This document shows, one piece after another, positions 30,558-48,711 of a DNA stretch of 64,000 bases. Numbering within the stretch: the stretch's first letter is position 1; each line of letters begins with the position of its first letter. A program made the position numbers and the translations under genes. Source of the stretch: Litomosoides sigmodontis (Eukaryota > Nematoda > Chromadorea > Rhabditida > Onchocercidae); NCBI GenBank assembly GCA_963070105.1, contig OY718805.1, forward strand, positions 10,203,652 through 10,267,651, written 5' to 3'. The notes below the pieces were generated by a model, which saw only the letters and a program-made list of their open reading frames with translations, ran no database searches and was not told the DNA's origin.

Positions 30558-31387
30558 CCGATTAACGGAGTAGATTGCTGCAGGAAGGGAATATTGTAGT
30601 ACATTTGAACTGCGAACTTAAATTAAACAAAAAGGAAATTGCAGTAATCAAGTATCAAATTACTAGCATTAGTTATACTCTTAATACTGCATTTCTTAAT
30701 ACTCGATTCTTTAGGGGGAAAGTAATGACCGGATCGATATGCACCTCAAGTAACTCCAAACATGCCTGCTACGAACGCTGTATTTTGTAATTTAGTTTTA
30801 AAAAAAAACAAAGTAAAGGTGGCATTTAATGCATTCGCTATGATAAATCATAACCGTGAGATTGTGATGATAAATTAGCATACTAATTAGTCTTATCAGT
30901 ATCAAATCCTTTTTTTAATCACTTAATGAACGAACCGCTTCGAGTGGGGAAATTTTGCTGATAGTTGTTCCGTTGGATTTCAAATTTATCACTGTTGCTG
31001 CGACTGAAACCAAAATTCTCGCGCTGTTGTCGTTTCATCTGTGCTACAATTTGAAATTAAAAATGAACGGAAGAAGACAAGTGGCGGACGCGTGGAAACA
31101 ATTTCACAGTTTACCTTTCGTGAAATTATTCGCCACCTTTTGACAACTTCCCCGTTGATTACCACTTTTTTCACTCTACAATTCAGTCATTTCATTCCGC
31201 GCATTTAGATATTCATATTTTACCTCAGAATATTTAATGCCCAATTAAATAATTATATATTCATGACATTCACATATTCTCCCACTTCCTTAGAGATATT
31301 TGTATTTTTGCAATTAGCAATTCTAAGATTGAAACGCTCGAAATTGTTGCTGGCAGTAGTTCTGCATGTATAATAATAATAATTATT
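30558..31387. other. Intergenic, upstream of Tudor gene
   Basis: No gene seen. AT-rich sequence between the Tudor gene start and the large microsatellite. Confidence 0.5.
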
Positions 31388-32236
<849 letters not shown>

Positions 32237-33013
32237 ATTGTTGTTATTACTATTCTTTATCAAACTATTAAGTGATAAGGAATTAGTAGAACAAATTGTG
32301 GCAGCATTATAGGGTCAGAAATGAATATGGCAAAAGCACTGGTGATCCTTTTTATTAACTTTTATTAGTGGAAACTTGCAAAATTGAAGTTGCAGTTGTA
32401 ATTTCTTTCTATAATATGGATTTAAACAATTAGATGTAGCTAAAGTATCTATGAATTCCATTGCTGTTGCTACATGAATTTCTTCCCAAATTTACAGTCA
32501 TTTAAATTTAATGATTGAAATTTCATTTCCGTTATTACACACAAATATTAACAACGCAGGCGTCTTTTTTACCAAAATTTTGACTGCAAACATTTTTCAT
32601 TTAAATTACGAACCCGTTGCTTCGTTGTCAAGGCATTATCGCAGCATTCCAATGGCTTAGTGACATGCAAGCATCTCATCACATATCGATATCGCAAGTC
32701 CTTAACTTCCAGCAATTCAGTTGGAAATTTTTAGAAACCCAAAACTCGAAAGTTCTATTAATGAGACTGATGTAAATGGAGTTAAGCAAATTTCACGCGG
32801 ATGAAGCTGAAGAATAACCTGATAATGAATATGATATGGCAACGCCATCCTACACTTCAATTCTAAAAACTGACGCACCGCTTACTTGTCTAATTGTGAG
32901 AATTAGACTAAATTTTGCAAAATTTTTAGTCTATCATTTCATGTTTTCCATCTGTACGAATAACTTAAGCAAAAGAACAAACTGCTTATCTCACGGAACT
33001 GATGTTTCGCTTT
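32237..33013. other. Intergenic, no supported feature
   Basis: AT-rich flank of the microsatellite and 3' side of the putative gene starting at 33,014. Nothing recognisable. Confidence 0.45.
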
Positions 33014-37402
<4,389 letters not shown>

Positions 37403-38714
37403 CTGGCAAATTCCGAATTCCGAATGACGGACATCATCAGTGGCAAACACTACCTATTTTACGGAACTTCTGTCCAATGCCGGTTACGAAAGAAATTTTA
37501 TTGAAGAATATGTAAAACAATCATTTTGTGACGGATCGAAAATATCACAATCGATGAAGCATAATTCTCAACAGCCGCAACTTTGTATTATTTGGAGGAA
37601 TTTTTTATTTTTCCTCTTTCATAAATGGCCAAAGTTAACTTATGGAATGTTAGAAATTTGAAAACCCAAAATTCTATAACACCGAGCAAATCACTTAGTA
37701 TGTAAAATCGAATCAAAAGACGCAAACAGAATTATTTTTCCAACCACGACTGTTAAACAGCTCCTATTTAATTGGAAACCAGTACGATGATCAATTTCTG
37801 GTGAATGAGAAACATGATGAGCAGTTGTTAGCTACAGCTACATCGAGAACATCACTGTTAAAGAGATGCAGGAAGGGAGAGCGACGGAGAAGCATCAAAT
37901 TATGGAGCGCAATTCTCAGGATAATCTGGAAAATGATAGGTGCGACCTTTAAAAAGCTACAGAAATAACCGTTCGTCATCCCGGATCTTGAGACTTTTGC
38001 GCCTCAACTCATTCTGATCATGGACGGAATGGAATCATTTCATATTTGCATTAAACCTGCAGTATGTCTGACAGAAATTGCTATGCGAAAATGCAATATG
38101 CTTGGCACTGTTTTCAAACATCGTATTTGATAGCTTTATATTTAAAGTAAAATTGTAGAGGACTGAAATGGAAGGAAAAAGGTATTATTCGTTAACGAAC
38201 GACAAAGTAACAAATTTAAAGTTCGACAGCCATCACTACGCTTCGCCCACTCAATGAAGCTTTTCTTACTTTATCCGCAAATTATCATTGAGAACTTCTG
38301 GACTTTGTCGTACTAACTCCTGCAATTACTCATTAAAATTTTAAGTTGACAGCAACGTAAAAACGATAGAACAAGAGACACGGCGTATTTCCGGATTTCT
38401 ACGAAATTTCTTAGACGTTTGCCAAAACATGTCCAAACTGCACCGCATTGGACCTGAAATGATGGATATTCCTGAAATCATCGGAAGCAGCTGGGGAAGC
38501 TCACTCCTCCCACTATGAATAATTTCTGATGCTTATTCGCAGTTAACATCTTACTTGTCACTCTTGATAACTAACGTAAAAGTTAATTATAACAGGTTGG
38601 CGCAAAAAACCACACGTATTTTAAATTTCTGAGGATGAGAGAAAGTGTATAATATTAAGTAAAACGAAGTTTTAAGCTTAACATTACCGCTGCTAAAAGA
38701 ATCTCCGCGAAGTG
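37403..38714. other. Intergenic, one doubtful plus-strand exon
   Basis: No full gene. A plus-strand stretch at about 37,828-37,950 reads as coding-like sequence (YIENITVKEMQEGR and onward) between a GAG end and a GTGCGA donor, but no partner exon was found. Confidence 0.35.
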
Positions 38715-41418
38715 CTATTGTGTGACGGTGAGGTTGAGATTGTTGGGAACACTGTCTAGAATTGTGTAGTACAAAGTACCATGCTGCTGAACTGCTGGAG
38801 CTTGGTCGGAAGCGCTAATGGAAGGAAGAGAAAACTGCGTCAAAACAATGACTTGTTGCGGATAATCGGGATAATTAGTGGTGCGAGTATCCTCGATATT
38901 GAGATTCGATTCCGCGGAATTACCATCCTCGCCTGAAGTTGTTTGCGTAAGATTTGATGAAACGTGCACTTAACAGCTACTGCAACCAAAATTTATGCCT
39001 AACATTACCTCGTTTGGAAGGATTTTGCGGAACATGTGAAGGTAGGCATTTTCGTAAGCCTTCACTCCCTTCACTGTGAGATCCTTGAGGATTTGATTCG
39101 TTCAGTGTCAAGCAGAATGTGTTGAAGTAATCGGCGATTGCTGCATGGCGTCCATCTCCTCGAGGAGCAGATGACGAGGAAGGCTGGCCTGATTCTTCAC
39201 CTTCCTTACGGGCCTTTCCATTTAACGAGTTGTCTGTGCTTTGCAAATGCGCATTTGCTGAAAAATCCACATGTTGCGGTGGAAATGGCGTGGGACTACA
39301 ATCTTCTCTTCTATATCTGAATTTCGATTTCTTTGTCAGACTAGCAGTTTGGTTTTTTGCACTGAAACCGATGGAACTTTCAGCGTTTGTTGATAGCCAA
39401 TCATTGATGTTAGAGCCGTACAACTCCACCGGATGGTTCATTTGAATGCAAGCAGCTAGCAAACATCGATAGCAATGCGCTAAGGTTTAAAAAATGCTCA
39501 AAAAAATCATACTAATGAATTTTAATTTGTTGCTATGCAATCACAAATACTTTGGAAAATATTGCCCTATAGCATCCACCTATAAAGCACTGAAAACTCT
39601 GCCAAGCATAATAAATTTGTAAAACAAACTGAGTGTTTTGCAGGAAATTTTCTGGTGACGAAGGAGTGTTGCCATCGTTCTAAACAATCTGTAGCACTTG
39701 CCGCATGCAAATCTCTTGTCATGAGTTTTGTCGTGTTTGATAAGAGACTTTAATGAGCGACTTTCTCTCCCACAACCCAGCCGATGACAGAAAAATTTGC
39801 TCTTGACCATGTGCTTCTTGTGATGTTTCCTACGCTCCTCTGTGGTCCACATCTTCTCGGTGCACCAGGGGACAAGGCATTCATACATCACTGCACCTGA
39901 AAGTCACCCTGCATTGCATTTCTTGGCAGTTTGCCTCTAAGCTAGTCATACAATTCCTCCACTTCTAATGTAATTTAAAATGTCGCAACAGGAGCGTCGA
40001 TGTCATAAAACAAGTTGAGATGAGCTATTACACTGTACTGCACACAAACGTTAAGCATATGTTAAAAACACAAGTCTCAGTTGCCATGTTATCTGTGGGT
40101 GCAGGGTTTTGTGAATTAGTCAAGTTTCCATCTTTTACTGCAAACCTTTGCATCCAGAAAACTTCCTAATGTGGTATTTGCATTTTCAATAAAAACTTCA
40201 CCGCACCGCCACGAACTACTTAACGTAAATGTTGATTACAACAACACGCATAATGCAAAGAAAAACTTTTTCATATCACAGTTATTTCATTTTACAAAAA
40301 TGCGGCAAAATCTTCGCGTAATATTCAGATGAATAAAATTTTACGTTCAATGCTACCTTCGATATAATGCTTTGACACATCAGCTGTTTGGGGAGATCCT
40401 GATAATTCATCACTATCGTCATTATTATCATCGTCATTTCGCAACCCATCTTCGTGCTCATTAATACCCGGTTCTGATGATGCCAAATTGAGCTTATCGA
40501 GGATATCATCGATGTCTGGGAAGTACACATCACCACAATGATTCTGTTGGGCTGCTGAAGCTTGGCCAACACCGTCGTCTGCGGGAAGCAAAATTTGACG
40601 CAAAGCTGCCGAAAGGATATTTTCTTGTGAATAACCAGGATAATCAACATTCGTATTAAATTGATCGAAACATTCTTCCTGGCCTGAAGTAGTGTTCGAG
40701 AACAAAAGACGCCCACGTAGTTTTTAATGAAGCAAAATTTTACGATGAGGATTACCTCTGGTGGAAGGATCTCGAACTGCATTATTACTTTCGTACGTAT
40801 TAGCATCTTTGAGCTTATCGAGGACATCATCGATGTCTGGGAAGTACACATCACCACAATGATTCTGTTGAGCTGCTGAAGCTTGGCCAAAACCGTCGTC
40901 TGCGGGAAGCGAAATTTGACGCAAAGCTGCCGAAAGGGTATTTTCTTGTGAATAGCCAGGATAATCAACATTCATATTAAATTGATCGAAACATTCTTCC
41001 TGGCCTGAAGTAGTGTTCGAGAACAAAAGACGCCCACGTAGTTTTTAATGAAACAAAATTTACGATGAAGATTACCTCTGGTGGAAGGATCTCGCACTGC
41101 ATTATCACTTTCGTACGTATTAGCATCACTTGGTAGTGGCGACAGCGATTTGAGGTCATCGAGGACAGCACCGATCCCATCATAATAAAGATTCTGAACT
41201 GCTGAAGCTTGGCCAAAACCGCCATCTGCGGGAAGCGGAATTTGACGCAAAGCTGCGGAAGGGGCATTTTCTTGTGTGTAATCAGGATAATCAACATTCG
41301 TAGGGAAACCGTCGACATTCAAATTAAATTGGGCGAAACTTTCGTTGTGAGCAGTGGCAGTGCTTGAGAGAATGGTTAAGCGTAGGAGGATGAAGCAAGC
41401 GGCGTACGTCGTCGACAT
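38715..41418 (-). CDS. Signal peptide, repeated acidic exons and C2H2 zinc fingers
   Basis: Six exons, every junction in phase 1, give 624 residues: 41418-41076, 41004-40756, 40683-40357, 39896-39630, 39479-39009, 38932-38715. Residues 1-23 (MSTTYAACFILLRL through TATA) are a clear signal peptide. Exons 1, 2 and 3 each carry one copy of an acidic unit with NVDYPxY, SAALRQIxLPADxG and GQASA; exon 6 has a diverged copy (NYPDYPQQ, APAVQQ, LYY). Exon 4 (about 307-395) holds three zinc fingers: C-x4-C-x12-H-x3-H twice, then C-x2-C-x12-H-x4-C. Exon 5 is Ser/Asn-rich. Secretion plus DNA-binding-type fingers is odd. An alternative is two genes: exon 3 reads on to a stop at 40325, and a second gene starts at the ATG at 39888, eight bases after an acceptor. 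The exon 6 repeat favours one gene. Family unknown. Confidence 0.6.
40684..41075 (-). repeat. Recent exon-plus-intron tandem duplication
   Basis: The intron at 41075-41005 and the one at 40755-40684 are almost identical (71 and 72 bp), as are the adjoining parts of exons 2 and 3, and the ends of exons 1 and 2 (NAVRDPSTRG). The duplicated unit is about 321 bp. Intron identity shows the copies arose recently or are kept alike by gene conversion. Confidence 0.85.
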
Positions 41419-41430
41419 AATTAAGAGCAG

Positions 41431-41445
41431 CCTGAAACAACTGGA
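41431..41445 (-). promoter_or_regulatory. Candidate spliced-leader acceptor
   Basis: AGTTGTTTCAG followed by GCTGCTCTTAATT and then the ATG at 41418. The acceptor sits 12 to 15 bases before the start codon, typical of nematode trans-splicing. Confidence 0.55.
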
Positions 41446-42379
41446 AATATTTAAAAAATAAACCTTACAGGGAAGAAGACAGAAGTGCTCGAGAGGCTTT
41501 CTAACTCACACTGAGTGAAATACCTGGCGACTATTCAACAAACGTTGAGGGACCTTTGATCCGTGCGGTATTAAATACTTTTACATTTTTTAATCCAATT
41601 TTGCATGTTAAATGACTTTGGCATTGTTATGGTAATTTTTGGCTTTCAATTTTCACAAAGTTAGATAGCGAAAAATTGCGGAGGAAAACGAAAATTAATT
41701 TATGGGTTCATTTTCGCGTTTAATCAAAACGCTACTTTCTCCTCTGTTATAGAAGTTAAGCAATTTAAGTTAACAGTTAAATATATCTTGGAATTGCTCC
41801 AACAAATTTCCATCCGAAATCTTTAAAAAGTATGTTATCTGTGAGTGAATAAACTGAACAATAATAAAAAAAAATTTGGTGAACGATTTAAAGTGGAACG
41901 TCGACTTGTCGTACCAAATGAACCTAGCGGACCACTGAAAGAATCCTAAAACTTGTTGAGGAGGATATTAAGAACTCACTCAACCTAATGTCATCAGATC
42001 GAATTTCACTGCAAGAAGACGTGCGAGGATAGGAAACCAAAAGCGAACCACTGAGGACAGTCAAAAATCGATCAGTCAAAAATGGTTGGATCTCATGCAG
42101 CATAAATTACAGTCTGAATAAAAACTTTGTAGTATTAGTCTGTATTTGTCAGTCAGTCAATGTTCCAAAAATTAAACCCAAAATGATCACAACAATGACC
42201 AACGCAATCATGCAAAATTGGATTGAAGAAATGTAGAACTATTCAATGCCGCAGAGATTAAAGATCTCTCAACCTTCAGCGTTTATTAAGCGATCGTCGC
42301 TCAGTCATTTCCGACTAAATATGAATAAGAAAACTTTTCGGGAACTTTTGCCATCTTCTCATTAAATTTTCAATTTTAA

Positions 42380-42394
42380 AAAATTCGTTTCAGG
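42380..42394 (+). promoter_or_regulatory. Candidate spliced-leader acceptor
   Basis: AAAATTCGTTTCAG followed by GCTACTTTCAGTT and then the ATG at 42407. Its position and sequence closely match the leader of the divergent gene starting at 41418. Confidence 0.55.
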
Positions 42395-42406
42395 CTACTT
42401 TCAGTT

Positions 42407-42841
42407 ATGCCAATGGCACTTCGGCTCATATGTCTGTTTGCCCTTCTCAGAGGTGTCGTTCCAGGTGAGGATGAAAGTTGGAGATTTGTTCGAGCAAAAT
42501 AATTAATGCCTAACTGTCCGGAAATTTTGATAAAGCAAAAATATGATATTTGAACATAAGAAAATGAATGCGTTAGTATGACGTATTTTTTGCCTTTTTA
42601 TAAATTTCATTTAGGTGATGTATTTTCATTCATTCAGCTGAACTGTTTTGTGGCAGGTAAATGCAGTAGTGCTGGAAGAGTTTCAACAACACTTGCAGAG
42701 ATGAAAGGAAGCAGCGGCTCGCTTCGCGTGCTACGTCACGGAATGCTTAGCCCAAAAAAGCAAAAAGCACATCAGCTCTGCCGTATTCCTCCTCCCTTCC
42801 ACCACGTCAACGTGCTCGTGAATTGCGGAAGATCGGATTGA
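42407..42841 (+). CDS. Small secreted protein, unrecognised
   Basis: Exon 1 (42407-42464) encodes a signal peptide, MPMALRLICLFALLRGVVPG. It joins in phase 1 to a second exon ending with TGA at 42841. The second exon has two acceptors 42 bases apart in the same frame: TTTAG before 42615 and GGCAG before 42657. The products are 94 or 80 residues, and the longer form adds a hydrophobic stretch with one extra Cys (VFSFIQLNCF). The mature protein is basic, with KCSSAGRVSTT near its start and two cysteines near the C-terminus (HQLC and NCGRSD). An AATAAA signal lies about 70 bp downstream at about 42,914. It is divergent from the zinc-finger/repeat gene and shares its leader sequence. No family recognised; an excreted or secreted product is an inference from the signal peptide. 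Confidence 0.6.
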
Positions 42842-45800
42842 CAAGCTTTTATGCATCTCACCTCTTTCTGCTTATTTATAATGGAGAAGAGATGGAACTA
42901 AGTGACAGGGAATAAAATGAATTAAATGATTGCTTTGGAACTTCAAAATTAAAGTGAAAAGAGTCGTCTTGGAAAGGATTAGCTTAAAATGCTTCCTTCC
43001 CTTGCTAACCTTTCCTGTTCGAATTCCGTCGTAACATTCATTCGTTCCACTTTTAACTCTTTTCAAAATATCTTCCTCACATTCTCTCTCATCCAAAAGA
43101 GACCGAGGACACCGAACGACAACAACAACAACAAAAGTTCCCCCGCAAGAAGAGAGGAGAAGATGCAAATTTTTAAGCAAAACAATAATTACTCACCAGA
43201 TAAAGCTTGGATCAGCAGATAGCTCTATCTAATTACACTAGACGAGCATACACGCACACGCACACACACACACACACACAGGCGGACAGACAGACCGACA
43301 GACAGACAGATATCTGTCTGTCCGTCATCAATATTCATCTATGTATATAAATAATATGAGGGAGAGAAGTGCGGCTTTAGCAGTTATTATTAGTGGAAGC
43401 AACAATCCGAGCAGTGGCACGAAGAATAACAACACGTACGTTTGAAGTGTGCAAGGCGCGTTATCAGCGAATGTTAGGAGACACGGATGAAGCTAAGCTG
43501 ATAACGATTAACAACGACTCCTTTCGCTGATCGCTCGCCGCCCGAAGCAGAAGCGCTTATTGTAATTAGCAATGAGACTTGCGTTGCCGCCTCATCGCCG
43601 CCGCCACCACCACCACTGCCACCACCGCCACCGCTATCCTTATCACTAAGATTATTAATTATTACCGCTGCTACCACTCTAACACTGCACTGTCTACCCA
43701 TTCCTCCATTACTAATACTATCGCTGTTGCTATCACTCCTACCATTATCATTACTGTCATTAATACCACTTTTGTTTTACCATTGCCATTATCAGCGCTA
43801 TCATCGCCTCTGTGATCGTCCCGCCGCTCTGTAATTATTATATAATACAATAAATGATGGTTGATGAGAAGGATAGAAACAAAATTTTCATTTTTGGTTT
43901 ATGCATTCTCATTGCTTGGATGATTATTGTTATTATATGTGCAAGTCCAAAGGTACGTTCCATTTTCACCTCTCTATTTTCCTTTTCAGAGAGAGTGAGC
44001 GCAATTGAGTGAGATTACGGGGTGAGACAATTAATAAGTGGAAACACGTCACGGAGCCTTGCACCGATCCTATCATCCGACTGAGCAAACTTCCACCCAA
44101 GCTTCTTTTTAATCGTATTTGGTCTAAGGAAGCAAGCAGTAACTTGTCCATGTGGAAGCGAAGGTGGAAAATGTTGAAAAATGATAAGATAGGGATGATT
44201 TTAGGGTAAGCTAATGATGAAATGTCAGGGTTATCAGCAATAAGAACACCTCTTTTTGAAAATTATCAATTTTTTCCGAGGAAGGCCTTTCTTCTAGCTC
44301 CACCTCAATATCGGTCCTTTCATTAGATATCTAACTTGTGAGTGCTGAAGTGCAAATTAATTCCTAAACACTCTGAATTACCGTTTTCAATTCAACTTCA
44401 ACCTCACTATGCCTTATTCAATTTGACTGATCGGAAGTCATTTGGAAGGAATTTTTATTTGAGGAGAAGTTTTGCAAAGTCTCAAAGTTCTATTTAGGAG
44501 AAAAACGAACTTTTCTCCCTTCAAACTTTTTAAATTTTGACAACCAATCAATCAGTTAGCTCGCTACATTTGTCTTGCTAATCTCTTGAAATTTCCAATA
44601 GCATTTCATCCCATTTCCCAGAGATCCTCCGAATTTTTTCCCTCATTTTTATGGCTGCCACGTAAATTACCGTCAAATACAATTGAACGTTCACTTTCAT
44701 CCCTTTTTCTCATCAGTCATTGCGAACAGTGTAAGTAAATCTTTAGAATTCTTAAAAATATATATCATTCAGAGAAATGCTTTTCACACATCCAAGCATC
44801 TTCCTTTTCATCTGCTTTTTCTCGTCGATGCTATTATTCAGTAACACAAATTTAAATTATCACTTTTAACGATTTGTACACATGTGGAAGTAAACGATTG
44901 ATAATTTTGCCTCACATCTACGATGGGGAGTGGACGATAGACGGAGTAGGTAAAAAGAAAATTCTTTTACAAAATACATTTTAGCATTCTTTAGTCATTT
45001 CAACATGCTACCATCAAGGATAACTTGTGTACCAATGGCAGGTACATGTAAATGTAAAACATAACACTCTCCTTTGTTTCTTTTTTTTTTAATTTTTGAA
45101 TTCTATTAAAAATTCTTATTAGCTTGAGGCGGTTTCTTTTTTTATCCTTGCAAATCATTATTTATTCATTTCCTTCTGCAAAATAATTCACAATTAGAAA
45201 TTCTGTTTCCAACACAAATAAGATGGGAAGAAGTTTCGCAAAATTCGAGTTTTCTTTTATGAAAACTGAATTATTGCCAAATAGAATAAACTTTACATCA
45301 AAATTTTCGTTTTTGATATATATCATATCAGACATCAGTTTCAATCAACAGAAAAGAGAACGAGAATTATCAAATTAAAGAAGAAAATGAAGGGTGATTT
45401 TTTCACGTAACAACTTTTCAATTTCTATTTCAAAAACAGTCTATTTTTTGAAACACAAAGAGGGAGAGAGAGAGGAGAAAGGGAGAGTAATAGCGAATCA
45501 TGTCTTTTTAATTTTAAAAAGTGTTATTTATAACGATTAATTTACCGGTGAGTTACAGAATGAATCGACATTACGACATAAAAGACGGCATGAGGAATAG
45601 CAGAGAGAGAAGAATGCACTTAGAAACAGTAATTAATCAAAGGAGTCGGTGGATTGGGGCGATATTTGAAACTACACGCAAGTTTCAAATATGAGCTCGG
45701 TGTGAACATTAATAATTGAAATTATTTAGCTAAAAGTAAATGACCCATAATTTGTCCACTTCAAATGGTTCTTTCCTTTGAGTGAACACATTTATTTGTG

Positions 45801-48711
45801 TGTGCTTTACTCTAAGAAACTATTGCGGCAATGTACATGAGGGATATGCGTGGTAGCAGGAAGTTATATTTAATTCGTCGGTTTAATGTCATCATACTGC
45901 AACCATCTCCAATTACACGTCTACTTTACTTTTAACCACTGAATTTCACGTCCGTCGAAGTGTTCGTCCTTTTTCATCATCTTATCAATACAGTGTGTAA
46001 CAGAGGGAGAAGTGAAAGACAGAGCGGTAGAGGTGGATGGACGGATGCATCATAAGGCTTCGTGTACTTGCAGCTCTTCCGAAATATTCTCTCTCAGTGC
46101 TTTTGTTCGATCTCAAGAAGGCGTGAAGCGAAATCTCGAGTGCGTTGTTTACATTTAACACATGTGATTGCTATTGAACCCTCTAATATCATCCTCACTC
46201 AAGCACTTGGCAACAAATTCGATTTTCTTATGAAATCCGCCGCGCAGGTTTGTAAATTTCGTTTACAAACGAAACGTAAACAAACAGCAAAATATGTCAT
46301 TTTAATTTATCTTCTAGCGGCAAAATGATATAGACTTTGGAAACACTATAGTGAAGTTGTAGAAGCCAAATGTACCCTTAAAATGTTTACTGTTACTTCA
46401 AATTTTTGAAAAAAAGAAATTAGCCCACTTCATTAGTGGAAAAAAAATGAAAAAATATTATGGTAAGTTAAAGAAATGAGCTATTTCCCGAAAATTAATG
46501 AAGAAAAAGAGAATGCAAAAGAGAATTTGGTAAGTGTTTCATTTAAGGAATCGCATTTGGCACCGATAGCGCAAGAGGACGAGGTGGAGGCGTGCTAAAT
46601 TTCCTCGACCGATGGACAGCATTAGCTGCGGCAACAGAGCAGAGCGCGCCTCGATAATGCCACATGAAAGCAGAAATGCATGGATTTCGTATCAAACAAA
46701 AATTTCCCTTAATTTACCTCATATCTCATTGTGTTGTGGCATTTGTTCACTTTCTTCCTTCTTTTTTACCTGCAAAAATTACGCTCAATTCTTCATTCGA
46801 ATTCGCGTGCGTGCGCAACCCTTCCTTTTCATTTATGTAAATTTTGATGAAAAATAAAAATTTTCTATTTGATAAATTTCACGTAATTTAGCCAAAATTT
46901 AGCTATAAAAAAAAGGAAAGAAGCAGAGGGAAAATGGTTGGTCGATGACTTATCCATTATAATCATTTTTGTCGCTGATTGAATTTTTTCCGCATTTTTA
47001 TTTTGATTTGAAGTCCTCATGGTAGCCAACTTGCCAATTTATATTGTACTTTCTTTTATTCCTTTTTACTCTTTTGATTAGGACGTATCTCAGCTTCAAT
47101 TTCTGAAATAAATCGTATTGTTGCGTAATTGTCGAAGTCTTCCAGAGAAAAAGAAAAAGGATGAAAAAAATTTTGGAAACGAATTGAGTGATAATCATTT
47201 AAAGAAGAGATGACTGAAGCAGCCCATTTGTTAATAATTGACCGATTTGTTAATATTAATTTTAACTTCTATAGATACTCGAATAAAGATTAAATTTTAT
47301 GACAATAAATTCCGATCCATTAATTTCAACAATTATTGTACATCTAAATTAATTCCACAAAAACGTTAATTATACCATCAATCACTTAGAGAAGTAATTC
47401 ATACAAAATTTAGGGCCTGTTATGGTAACGAATAGTTTTTACTCGTTTAATTTCCCTTCCTCTGCTATGCTCCATTATTTTCATTTAATTCTTCCAGGAC
47501 TCAGGTTATGAAAAATCAAAAACTTCGTAATAACTGCAATCATTAAATGAAATAAATAAATGAACCAATAACAAATGGATAAACAAATAAACGGATAAAT
47601 AAATTAATTGATTAAACAAGTAATACAGATTATTAATGGCGCTTTAATTTTCATCAAATTTAGAGTATAACCTCTGAAGATGTTTTCAATTCTTAGTTGC
47701 ACTTTCTTCAGCTTTTTGCTCTTTTTGTTATTACACAGTCATTAGGAAGTAGAAAAGAAGTGATAATATTCCCAATGGAAAGATGAAACAGAAGAGATGT
47801 TGAAATTAACTTGAAAAGGGAAAATAAAATAACATTTTCCGCCGAATTTTGCTCTGCTTTCCTGCTTCCCTTGAACCAATGAACACGAAATCTATCAGAT
47901 ATAAATTCCATAATAATTTAATATAAACTACTTTACTTCGTTACTGGAATCGTCTAATTATCAGCAATGCAAACTTAGTGATGAAATATGTCTCATAATG
48001 TGTATACATTAATAACAAGAAGTGAATCAAAATTTCCCTCTATTAACTAAAACAACTAATAATGCTAATTATAAATTGATAAGTATACATAACTATGAGG
48101 AATACTGCACAGGTATTGATATATACATCAATCCTCATTAATTAATAAGTTAGCTGAGAAAAGCTGCTTTTTTCTTGAAAATGTCCCAGTTAATTCATGA
48201 ATTTCTTTAAGGAAACTTGATAGTAGCGCTGTATATGCTATTAAAATTACCACTATTACAACTGTAATAGCTAATTTATTTCTTTAGCAAGCATATGGGC
48301 AAATTATAAAAACCTAAAACAAGATACTTATGCTCATTTGTATAAAATAGAAAATAACACTAAACACGTATATACCTTATCGTGACCACTAATATTTGTA
48401 GATTTCACTGCGATGCATGATTTAATGATGATAAATTTTTATAATACATATAATTTAGACAATAAAGATAAAAGGAATAAACAGTCTTAGGACAAGTCAT
48501 CACCAAAATTTTCAATTCCTAACAAAAATTAGTATTGTTTTTCTCTATTTATATAATGCTTAGAATGAAAAGCATGCAGTGATATCCAAAAACAAGCCTG
48601 ACCTTATCAAGCCAACAATAATGTAACTATTCTTAGAAAAATTATAAAAGTATATGTAATTGTGGTAAGTTAATAACTTCATGAGGTTCGCAAATTCAAC
48701 AGTTTCCATAG
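42842..48711. other. Gene-poor region with simple repeats
   Basis: No complete gene. Minus-strand candidates are an exon at 46625-46543 after a GCCGCAG acceptor, ending in a stop (NAVHRSRKFSTPPPRPLA and onward), and a 61-codon frame from an ATG at 44151 (MDKLLLASLDQIRLKR and onward). Neither could be extended. Simple repeats occur at 43,258-43,330 and 43,590-43,760, and a GA-rich run near 45,460. Confidence 0.4.
43258..43330. repeat. (CA)n tract and GACA-repeat palindrome
   Basis: A (CA)n run at about 43,258-43,280 is followed by GACA repeats that turn into TGTC repeats around a central GATATC, making a short perfect palindrome (ACAGACAGATATCTGTCTGT). Confidence 0.85.

Larger units (their letters stand above)
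41419..42406. other. Shared divergent upstream region
   Basis: About 1 kb between two divergently transcribed genes that both encode signal peptides. No other gene is visible. It should contain both promoters. Confidence 0.5.
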
